Shown here piece after piece: positions 11,731-23,700 of a stretch of 64,000 nt of DNA. A model generated the notes under the pieces. The model saw only the letters and a list, made by a program, of their open reading frames with translations, was not told the DNA's origin and made no database searches. Source of the DNA: Branchiostoma floridae (lineage: Eukaryota; Chordata; Leptocardii; Amphioxiformes; Branchiostomatidae); the NCBI RefSeq assembly GCF_000003815.2, contig NC_049979.1, positions 14,803,459 through 14,867,458 on the forward strand. Reading direction: 5' to 3'. Both the position numbers and the translations under genes were made by a program. Numbering within the stretch: the stretch's first letter is position 1; every line of letters starts with the position of its first letter.

Positions 11731-14700
11731 ATGTCGTGCACTCTGAGTATAGAAGCAAGCATCCAAAATGTGTCTAGTGTCCGAAAATTCCTGTTCCCAA
11801 GCCTGCTTGAAGAACCGGTGACGAAAAGTCCAGGTTAGTAGAAACGGAAGAAGGGGGTGGGGGGCTAGTGAGGAGCTTGCATCTTCTCTTCCTTCCATAT
11901 TGTTGACAGCTGTGCATTTTAGAGTAGCTTTATTTTCGATGATCATGGCATTTCTTCAACGAAAGCAATTTAAACCTTCCATCTTTCGTTATCCTATAGC
12001 AGACGATGGTTGGGAGGAAGACGACTGGGGCTGGGGAGAAGAGGTAAGTGCATCTCACCAAGCAGGTTCTTTTTCTCCGTCAAAAATTATGTGCCATTTA
12101 ACCTCAATAAAAGAGGTTCACACGAGGAAAATTTCTGGTCGTTCGACAATGACGTCCGTCGTCGTCAGCTTTCTGTTCACACTCACGGTCCAGACCGGGA
12201 CTCCTGCTTTGCCCCATGTTGTGAAAAACTGGAGACCTTGTAGTGACCACATGACCATTTTGGTGGTAAATAAAGAGAAATGTTTATTTGTTTTTTAGTC
12301 CTAGCAGTAGTTTAGCGAACGGCCCCTCATATGCAGAGGGACAGGTGGTACGGTAATTAAGAACAGACGGACTGGAGGCCGGCTAGCGTACGGTCACTCC
12401 TTTCCCGGTTCAAACCAGATCGGCCACGGAAAAAACTTGCGGCGATGGTGGAAAGTTTTGACTTCAAAGTGTGGGCCAGCGAGGCCAAGCTTACGTCCCC
12501 GACGATCAAAAAAATGGAAGAAGCCGATCTCATCGAGGAAGAAGTGCTGAAATGCGTATCAGATTGGTCAAGGACATTATATGTCCTTGGTTTGGTAGTG
12601 AAATATTTTATATCACTTGTACTGCATGAGAGATGATGACTCCATCAACTGGTGTGTTATTTCTCCATATGCCTCCTTGTTTCTCACCATCTCCATTTTG
12701 CTTCTTATCCTGTCGTCGTTCCACAATTTCAAGCAGCAAGTTTTCTCACTGCTCCAGTTTGAGCTGTTGTCCTCTGTCAAAATAACCTTGGTAGATCAAA
12801 CAGCAAACAAAACACAAAACTACAGGGAAATGGAATATAAATTAAGGCCAACAAAAGTACCATGGTTTCAGAGATTTGCGTGGGAGAAAGCGATGGGCGG
12901 CGTGTTTCTGTTCAAATGCAGACCTCCCGCCGGACAGCCAAGAGCAGCCGTACGTCCACCCTGAGGTTGTCGTATGACAGTTTATAAAATGTCTGTCGCG
13001 CAATGCCGCAGGTCTGTACACACACAGCAAAAAACTTGTTGCATGGCAAAGACTGACGACTTTGGTATATGTCCGTGTCATAAGACCAGAAATTTTTCTG
13101 AACCGGTCCTAAGTTGACGGCTCAGTTCTTTTTCATCGTAAGAACTGCTCATGATACCTGTGTTATATAGAAATTTGGGGGAAGATAAACTGTGTTCTTC
13201 CCACTCAGTTTACTGAGGAGACTCAGCAACAGAAGAAGAAGAAGGAAGAAGAGGCCAACTCATGGATGGAGGACTGCTGCATCTCTCTGTCTCCCACCAA
13301 TGACCTTCTAGCACTGGCATTTGAGGATAGGGCTGTGTTCTTATCACGTACGTATGACTATTCCCTAATTTACTAATATACATTATGGGGAAGGCCTTGC
13401 AGAGGTGCATAATCATCTTTTCTTTAAAACAAAAAAGAAACATCTCTTTGGCAAAATGGGTATTGAAATGAAGACAACAGACAGAAATTCAATTTTTTTT
13501 TAAATTAGATAACAAATAGGCATCCTGCAGCTGTACAATAAAGTAAACAAACCAGGCTGATTTAAGTTTGAAAGCATGAATTTTGAAGACATGAGTACGG
13601 TGTACCTTTTTCTGCAGATAAATGGGATTCAGACAAACTGAAGTTCCAGATGAGTTGGAAAGGACCTGTCAATCTGGAAGAAGGGTATGTACCGTACTTA
13701 GTATATGAATGGTCAACTGCTATTGTCATGATTTGAAACTGATGGAAAAACAAACAAATATACTCACATACTGCAAATGTTTATTGATTGACTTGTTTAC
13801 AGGATCATATGATAGACTTTTTTTTTCTATTCAAGGGAGTGTGTCACCAGTATCATGTGCATTCCACTTGCATCCTTGAAAAGGTAAGTGGAGAGAATTA
13901 CTCATTCATGTACTCATTCTCCAAATAATGATTGATTTCAGTGTAATACATAATAAACATGAGAATTCAGAAAAATAAGTGACTTCCCTATGTTTGAAAT
14001 AGATTTAGATTTTTTCTTTTTACATATCGCTCCTATGAATACTCCTCACAATGTTGTCTGATTTGGCCCATTATATTTTGTCAAGTGTCAAGATGTAGAG
14101 GGTTACATGTTAACCAAGGGTCTCCAAGAACAGATTTCTTACATCCTGGACCATAGACCAAACAAAAATCATTGTTTGTCAACCTCACACTGTATTTTTT
14201 CCTTTCATCGCTTTACAGATCTTCCTGGGTAAGGAGGATGCAAATTTACCACTGTAAGAGTTGCTAAGAATGAGTTGTTATTTACTTGTTGCAGAAGCTC
14301 CACAGGAGGCCCAGACTGGACGTGTGTTGTAATGGGGTTCACCTCAGGCTATATCAGGATGTATACAGAGGTGGGTTAGGACATACACAGGTAGTCGGGA
14401 TACATTTCAAATTTACCCTGTTAATTTAGATGAGCTTTTTAAAATCCATTTAATTTTAATGTACAGGCAATGGCTATTGATGCACTCTTATGTGATCTAC
14501 ATAGTTAATGTACAAGAACGTTGATGTAGGTTAGACATCCAGGTAATAGGATACACCAAAAAGTAGTTACTCAAGCAACTGGATATGGTTTTGGAAACGG
14601 TCAGATGTTTCGGATAGAGTCCACTATCCTTTGTCAGTGACACATGAAGCCCAGACTGGACAAGTACAAGTATGTACAAGAACATTTAGCATTAACTGAA

Positions 14701-17700
14701 TTATGTCCTTTTTGTTATACAGTCCAATGTTGCCATTTGACATTTTTTGTATTACTTTGAGAAACACATTTTACCTTCAAGAACATTTTATACAAGATAC
14801 ATTCATATTTCCTGTTATGCACCCCCACGTTGACGCTAAGTTACATACATTTACTGCAGTATGAAAGACAAATGTTGCAGCCTTTTTAAGTTTATTTTAG
14901 CCATCTGGTATTGCCATGTAGTGTTATTACTAGTACATTTGCAAGCATTTCCATTTACAAATATTTCCATTGGATATCTTTATCTGTTGACTTGTAACAT
15001 ACATGAAGAAACAAAGTTGAAACACAGCAGAAGTGGTGCAGAGTGGAGCTATGTCTTTTTCTGTTAATCTATGAATCCCACACCTGTCACGACTTCCGAG
15101 GTTGACACTGAAGTTTCTGCTATGTTGAAGATTCTGCTATCGCCTATGAACATCGCTCTATAGTCTGTGGCAGATAGTAGAAAGCTTGGCTGTATCTCTA
15201 CCCAGTTCATATCATGTATAGGCTAGTTGCGGGTCACTACCATCTCTACCGGGTCACTGCTTCTGTCTGTCTTCCTTTACTTATACTTACAATTTTCAGT
15301 ACTGGATACTTGCTCTGATTCTAACTCTTCGTGTACTATGTCATTTGTGTTTGGGACGGACTCGAATGTCTTCTGTCATTCTGTGTCTGGGTGCTGTATT
15401 TGGTTGATGGTACCTACTAGCTGTGCATGTTGACCTGCCAGCCATGGAACTTTGCCTGTGTTTGGTCTGGACTGGTGGCTTGCTGAAGTGCGAGGTAGCC
15501 ATGGTCGGTTTTTACTTGTTTTGCCTGCATCAGGACTGAACTGGGAGGTGATGCTCACTGGCCACGCATCTCTGGCTCTGCTCCCTATGTTTGGGCTGGA
15601 CTGGGAGCTGGACATGGCGCATGCCAGCCGCAGCTTTCTGCCTGTGTTGTCAGTGCTCGGGATAGACTGAGAGGTACCACATCTCTCTCCATGCTGCCCG
15701 TCTTCCTGGGACTCTTCGTGAGAAGATGGTACTGGTGTAATTTCTTTGCTAGCTGACTCTTCACCATGATCAGGAATACTGAAGACAGCCATCTGTCCAT
15801 GCAGTATGGGTGGTGGAGCCCCAGCAGGTGCCACAGGTCCGTTGAGCCGCATGCCGCACAGTTCCCTTAATGCCCGTCGAAACTCTGGTTGCCTGACACT
15901 GTATATGATGGGGTTGACCATGGATGACAGGGTCAGGTAAAGAATGCTGGCTACTTTCTCAGCTATGTGCTGTGACACTGGTGCATTTTTTTTCGTCAAC
16001 ATGGCCCGTTTCAAGACAAGCATGAACATGAGTGTTACCACCGACACAGCTAGGACAATAATATGAGGAGCCAGTGTTTTGAAGGCCTTAGTCTGACAGA
16101 GCCAAAGGTTGCGGTTCTCGTCCCTCTCCTGCTGTTTCCTGGCTTCTTTGAACACAAAGAAGTAGAGTATGATGATGGCAAGAACAACTAGTATTATCCC
16201 AATTTGGTAAATGTCTCTGAAGATGGCAGCTGCAGAAGTGCTGCTTAAGGGATCCCTATCACATATCAGGCTTCCAGGGCTTTGCAGTTGTTTGATTATT
16301 ACAGGCCCAACTCCAAAGAACAGGGCTAGGACCCTGACTGCAACTATGCCAATTCCCACATTCTTTGCGGTGACCTTGCTGTTGTAATGCAGTGGGTGGC
16401 ATATGAAGTAGTACAGTTCTATTGCCATCAGGAGGTACGTACCAAACATTGAAATTGATGATGGAGGGGCCACTATTCGTTGGAGACCGCATAAAAGCTG
16501 GAGACTGCTTCTGTCTGTACTGAAGAGCACACTAATCTTCATTGGAATCATGCAGCCAGTGAAGATGAGGTCATCTACGGCAAGGTTGCATCGAAGGTAG
16601 TGACGGGGTTTATGGAGATATTCCTTCTTCCAAACCAGAAAAATGAGCAGTAGGCTGCACCCTACAGCCACCACCAGACTGACGATAAGGTATGCTGTCT
16701 GGAGGCCACGAGACAGGAGACTGTCTGACAGGGTACGATACATGCTGTCAGTATCAGCAGAAAAATCAGTGTCTTCCTCTGCCACGTTTTATAATGTCCA
16801 GGCTGAAGATCCGAGAATCTGTTGCTGTTCTGGCAATTTTCTACAGTGCAGACAGACACAACCAAGAAAGTCAAACCAGCACTAACATTGGTTATATCAA
16901 AGGCTTCTTTGCGGATAAGGTGTACGCTGAAGGTTTAGACATGAAATGTGGTTACACACTGTAACAGGAAAATATGTATCTGAAGGGATTATTTTAAAGT
17001 TCATAAAGCAGCTGCCAGCTTGGATTTCCTGAGCAACATGTAGTTGCTAGGTGGTTTTGCGTATCAAAAATGTCAAGAGTCTTTGAGCATCAGGTGTTCA
17101 ATGCATCTGCTGGCATCAGATTGCTAATGGACAATGCTTGACTACATGTGATCTAATCTTCCTCTGCTCTGTGGGTGGGTTAGTGGGCGGGGGAGGGGTT
17201 CAGCTGATTGTGGACAAAGCAGGATTTTTTATCAATTAGAATTAGATTTTGATTACCATCCAATTAGGTTTTGTTCAGAGCTGTTGTTATATGGATCTAT
17301 ATGTCTATGGACAGGATTATGAATAGATTTCTTATCAGACAAATATATGTAATTCCTTAATATTTTTGATCCCCATGAAAAATAGAAATAAAAAAACTTC
17401 AATCAAGTAATAGTTCTGCACTTTTTGAAATCCCTTTCCACACTAAAAAAAAACAGAAAAATGCAATGGTGCAGCTTTTCCTTCCTTTACCTTCCATTAC
17501 CAGTACTCACCCTTATCTTGCTGCAATGCCATCTTTCAAGTGTTTTTTTTTGCTTTATAGAATGGGAACCTTCTGCTGTCCCAACTGCTCCATGAAGACC
17601 CTGTGTTGAAGGTCAAATGCAGCACTTATCAGCCAAGAAGACACGCTGGAGCATCAGAGCAGGTCAGTCTGTTGGGTACCTTACTACTTCTGCCATGGAG

Positions 17701-20700
17701 ATTTACGTTCTCACACATATTTGTCTTTTACAGGGTTGGTTTGTCAACAGGAGGACTAAAAAGTGTGAATGGACTGTCGTCTGTCACATTAAAAAGAGGT
17801 GACAGATTTGGATCCAGGTGCCAATCTAGAAATTGTTTTAATGATTTGAGTAATTTGAACAGAATGGACAGTCCAGTGTCAAACTGCAGATTGCAAGCAG
17901 TAAATGAGGAGTAAACAATACTGCCGTAATAGCCCTGTCTGTACCTGTCTGCTTTATTCTGTGATACAACAAATGAGATACATAACATGCACCTTTATTG
18001 AAGGAGTTAACAACTGAGAGTACCTCTATATAGTTAGCTGGTACAAGATTAGTTGATGGTTTTGATATTTGTGCTTACAGCTGGAGGAGCTGACCATTCT
18101 TTACCCCAATGCCCTGGTGACCATAGATGGCTTCAGCCTGTACCAAAGCCTCAGAGCCTGTAGGAACCAGGTAGCAAGAGGTACGTATGACCCATTGACA
18201 GGCTTTGGACATCTTTTTAGCATTTTATTATGAATTTTGGTTTGTTAAACAGCTGTCATTAACTGATTAAGACTGAGTTAAGTGATTTTAAAGAGGTTTA
18301 AAATCAACCATGTTTCGATATAAGTAGTTGCCAATCCATTGAAAACAAAAGTTTTTATTTTGTTAGCCAATTTCACAAAGCAAAAATGTATATTCTCTGT
18401 TAGAATGTTTTGACACCTATATTCAGGAATATATGATTGTAGTTGTGATACCTTGTTTGATTCACATCTCTTAATGTACTATGTGTCTAGCATTCTGACC
18501 ATATATTCCTAATGGAAAATTGAGTTGCAAAGTTAGAAGTGACTGCTTTCCTCCCCAGCTGCTGCAGGTGGCAGTGATGTTCAGCCTCCTCCTCTGGCCT
18601 ACAAGAAATGGGGACTGGGGGACCAGGGCAACATGGTGGACCATGTCAGCTGTGGTGAGTACAGCACTTAAATACCTGCCAGAGTGCAATCAGTCCTTTT
18701 GTTGGGATGGAGATTCCTGAGACCAACTGACATGCTTAGACTGCAATCATCCTTCATTAATGACACTAGAGTGGTGAGGTTTTCCTTTAGAAAGTTTATT
18801 GAATGTAGCAGACTCCACAGTAGCCTGATTACCAAACCCCAGCCCGATCTCAAGTATCTATCTTTGCGGCGTTTTGTTATCGAGCCCGGGAAGTACCGCG
18901 ACCTTTGACCTCTGTGACGTATTCCGACCACCAACCTCCATACTGCTAAATACGCCAATACGCTATACCACGGCTTTGTCACCACGCTACTCTCCCAATG
19001 ATGGATTCCGGCGACTTGGAGGGAGTAAACGAGTTTGAGGGCTTTGAGGAGTACGAGGGGTTTGACCCACAGAATATAACTCCGTACAACTACCAGCCCA
19101 GGTGCCAAGCGAGATCGGCCGATGAGACTGGGGAGGGCGGCGCCGTTGGAGCTACTTCTGTCGCCCCGTCGACACATCCAGAACTTATCGAGGCTGTCAG
19201 CGTCGTCGAATGGGACGGGACCGATGTTGAAACCTTTCTTGCGGGAGTTACTACAAACTACGCAGGAAGGCATGGCGCCCCCCTCCCCACATTTCAGCTG
19301 GACGAACTCGCGGAAAAAAACCTCCTATTTTCGTACGTCCGTAATACGTTTTGTGCCACAGACGAGGTCGTAACAAACTCTAAATAAAGAGTTCACAAGT
19401 TATGGTCCACATTGGCAAGTCCTTGATTGAGAAAGCCGGACTGGAAAACTCTATTATACGATAAGTTCCCGCGCAGTCAAGATGTGTGCTAGACGTGCGA
19501 GCTGGGGCAGGTTGGTGGTCGGATTACGTCACAGAGGTCAAAGGTCGCGGTACTTCCCGGGCTCGACAACAAAACGCCGCGAAGTTCAAATGTTGTGGAA
19601 ACGCTAATCTATGATGGACTAACGTAAAACAAGTAAAAACTGGACTTTTTGATGTATTTAAAATATTGCAGAATGCTTTACAAGAAAAGGTTTAGTTCCC
19701 CTTTAATGTGTCTGCCAAGCATGTTGACCCTTAGCCTGATTGATCTTAACAAAAACATTTATTGTAATCTGTTACGACCAGGTGTGGTGACCCCCAGCCT
19801 GTTTGACCAGCTGCAGACTGCCTCCATCCTGGGTGGATACGGTGCAACCATCACCCAGAACCCTCCGCCTGCAGCCAGATACATTACCAGCGGCACCAAT
19901 CCTTACGTTGCCTTCTTCTTTGCTGTAGAGGTACTTGTGCTTGTTGTGGTACCAATGGGACACGTTGTATGATTACAATTCAAATGATAGCTTGAACATT
20001 GTAAAGGATACTAGTAGTTTGTGCTAGATTACCCTCCCAGCATAATCTGTAACCTAACCATATATTCTGTGAAGTATCTAACACTTTCCCTGCTCACTTC
20101 TGCCATAGGGAACTGCACCACCTATCATCTCTGAAGTTGCTGCAGCAGTGGCCAGCAAACTGAAGTCAGCTTTGATCTCAGGTGTTGGGTAAGTCTGGCT
20201 GTACAAACTTTATATATTACTCCCTTTATGGATGACACCTTTTTGAAACCGAAAACATCAATTTCAGCTGATGTTGAGATAAGTTCTTTTACAGCGCATG
20301 CTGTTTTTTGTTTGTTAAAAACGAGTGCTCTCATTTTAAAGCTTAGGGCAAATAGCGATTTTTGTATGGTGTAGGCATTGCTACATATCACTGCAGTTTT
20401 CTAGAGGAAATGCATTTAGGAAGAGCTATACCTTGAGCAGGTTTAAATCAACACCATGATAGAAATAGCGACAAGCCCTTGTGTTTTATAGATCTAATCT
20501 ATCAGTTCCCTGTATAGCTTGTGCTTGATACAAAGTACAATTGTATGTCATGTGGCTGTGTGCCATTCATGTAGTACAAATACAATTATTTGCCCCTTGC
20601 TAGAGGATGGCTTGGATGGAAAGGAAAGCCACAAGGTGAAGATCCCAAACAGAAGCCAAAAGTGGAGCCTGCAACTCCTCTTCCACTCAGGTGGGGTGTT

Positions 20701-23700
20701 CTTTTAAATGTACAAGTTACTTTTCATACATCTAGTCTGGATTTCTCAAGAAGTGAACATGTGTTTCAATCTGCCTATAATCAATCAAAGTAATCAATAC
20801 AAACTGGTGTCATGACGGCAGAGGGCCAATGTCTTAACTACTTTAATCACCAAACCTGTCTATAGTGACCACTCAATGGATTTAAAAAGAATGGTAACAT
20901 AGACTGGACCCAAGACTTGGGTCAAAGGCAAAGACAATCTAGGGAACCAAGAAAAGCTGACCATAATAGCCTGGTGGTCCTTTTTTTTAATGCCGTCGTG
21001 AACACTACAACATGCAAAGATGTGCCATACAGTTTTCTAACATTAACTGGAGGCCTATTGCATTGCTGTACAGGTTTGGTCTCCCCGACCTGCGTCGGCA
21101 TGGTGACAGCATTGTCCTGTCGCCTGGTCGTCAGCTGGCGGCCACCACTGACAGCTTTGGGCGAGTCATTCTGATTGACACTGACAAGGGTGTGGCCATC
21201 AGGGTATGGAAAGGTGGGGTCTTTTGTACATTTTTATTTACCTCAACAAAGGAGGTTGTATGTTATTAGACTGTAAGTGGGATTTGGGGGATTCATATAT
21301 TTGGTAATAAAGGTTGTGATAAAGTTATGAATTAATTTTGTATTATTTCTGTGTACGTCTCAGTCCAAGACACAGGAAAGATATGGTATCTTCGTCAGGG
21401 CAGTCCTTGAAGTTCATAGATTGTTAGTCACAAGCATATAGCTCACACCCAATAGATGACAGGTGGGTTAGTGAGTGCTTAATTCATTGGTCAACTGATT
21501 GATAGGCTGATTGATTGATTAATGATATATTCATGGTATTGCAGGTTACAGAGATGCCCAGGTTGGGTGGGTCAAAGTAACCGAGGACAAGGACCGTGAT
21601 GCCATGGCAACCGACATGCCTCCCAGAGAAGCACTCTTCCTCATCATATATGCTCCCAGGAGGGGGATTCTGGAGGTGAGTCTCTCTGCTGTTTTGAATG
21701 CACTTTGATGGTTATCAATGACCAGGAAATAGCCATGGTACAAGAGGTTAGCATTCCCTCCTCGGGAACACAGCATTAACACACAGATTGAGATAAGAAG
21801 CCTCAACTTGCATACAACTGTTCTGTTAGCAATGCTGTCATTTGGAAGTGATGCTAAACCATCAATACCAGGTTTGAGGGGAGCCTCAGGCTTATTGAAG
21901 ACTCAAACAGGAGTAGTGGTTTGCCATGGTGTGCTCAGGCCAAGTCATGGTGGACATTGACATGAGTTACATGACTTGTATGTTGTGCAGGTGTGGGCCA
22001 TGCAGCAGGGACCCAGGGTGGCAGCCTTCAATGTAGGAAAACAGTGCAGGTTAGATTAACTTTCATGGTTGGAGGAAAGAATTTTTTGAATTGTTTATTT
22101 GCACCTTTTGGAGATGTTTCTTAAATGAGATGAGGACTCACAGTTTTATGATGTTTATTACAAAGTTATAAAAATGCTGACCAACCATTCCTTTTGTCCC
22201 ACCCTGCAGACTGCTGTGCCCAGGCTATACAATGATGGGTTTGAACAATGTGACGTTCTACAGTAACAAACCTCATACCTACCAGTGCTGCCTGGTGGAA
22301 CCCTCTGGTGTTGTAAAGATCATTAATGTACCCTTCCATCTCATTCTCAGGTAATGGGCACCTGGATATCTGGCTTAGGGCACAGCAATTCCATTTTCTG
22401 TTTCACAGATGTTTGCATGCTCAGAATAAAGTCTAGACAAAACCCAAAGTGGGAAAAGCTTTGGCAAGCCATTATTTATATCCTACTCTTGAGATTCTAG
22501 TTGTAGGTGACCAACAAACGGTGATGAGACCTTGAATGAAATGACTCTGCAATCATGCAATTAGGTGTATAGATTGAATGGCAAGTGTAAGTGCTGCATT
22601 ATCTCTGTTGCCTTATATGTTCTTATCTTGAAATGTTCTAACTTGTTAACTGTGTTTATCAGAGTATGACATTATTTCTCTCTCTTAAGTACAAGGACTC
22701 ACTTTTCTATTCATTCTCAGTGGTGCAAATAGCAAGAGAGCCAGAGATTTGCACCTGCTGAAGAAGCTGTCCACCATCCTCAGCACACCCAGCTCACATG
22801 AAGGCAGGTTTCTCCTAGTTCTTCTTGTTCCTTTTATTTTACCATGTTATTCATTATGTACTTGTTAGTAGCTTGGTTTGAAGTCAATGTCAGACCTTTG
22901 AATTTGAGAACATATGTAATATCTATGCTTAGAATATTTAGCATAAAGCACATCTGTAACTACATGACAAATAAAGATGCTGTGTAAACCTTAAGATGAT
23001 GGTGAAGAATCCATGACTCTTGAAAAGTAACTGCACATTTACAAAAATGTAATAGTGAATTGAAGTGAAAGACCTACTCCATGCTATCTTTGAAATTTGA
23101 ACAATAGTTTTCTAAAGTTAAAGTGTTAAATGTCTTATGCCTCTGATTTGTACTTTCTGCAGGAGCCCTAGAAAAACAGTTAGTGGACATCATTTCAGAC
23201 ATCAAAATCGTGGCATTAAAAAGACAGGTGAGAAAGCAATTTATTGTATCCTTTATCTTTTCTGGTTTTTCTATATTTTGACATGAAATGGTATATGTTT
23301 GTGAAATCTTGTCCCCTTGTTCCTCCTAAGGGTCTAGAGAAGATTCTGTCCCATAAGATCCTGCCAGCAGAGCTGATGCATCATGTCATCAGGACTGTGA
23401 AGAACAATATACAGCAAGCCCTGGAGAAGGAAGGTTTGTCATCTCTGCATTTACTGACAAAATATTTCAATGTCATGTGGATTCAATATCAGGTTGGTGG
23501 ATAACTTTTATAATTATGAAGATATTTTTATTATTTTTCTCTTTTTTGTAGATAGTTTGAGGTCTCAGGATCAAGTGATTAAATTTTATGGCATAATTGA
23601 ATTCTAAGGATTCTTAGTGCAATATCATAGCATTGGGCATCGACTTTAAGTGTTGTTATAGCCAAAATCTTTTAGTGACTATGTCTATAGCAACATGTTT

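Noticed and set aside
12830-13081. Open frames on both strands around 12.9 kb ([15 protein letters not shown] / [10 protein letters not shown])
   Set aside because: No family recognised and no matching splice sites; left unannotated within RAB3GAP2 intron 2.
15452-16964. Several plus- and minus-strand frames overlapping the GPCR
   Set aside because: They lack family resemblance and overlap a clear seven-TM reading frame.
18668-19273. 201-residue minus-strand frame beginning [14 protein letters not shown], slightly zinc-finger-like
   Set aside because: It runs antisense to the TIR element ORF, out across the left inverted repeat and into plain intron. The C-x-x-C start could suggest a THAP-type domain, but no further zinc ligands or core motifs follow. 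Treated as a shadow.
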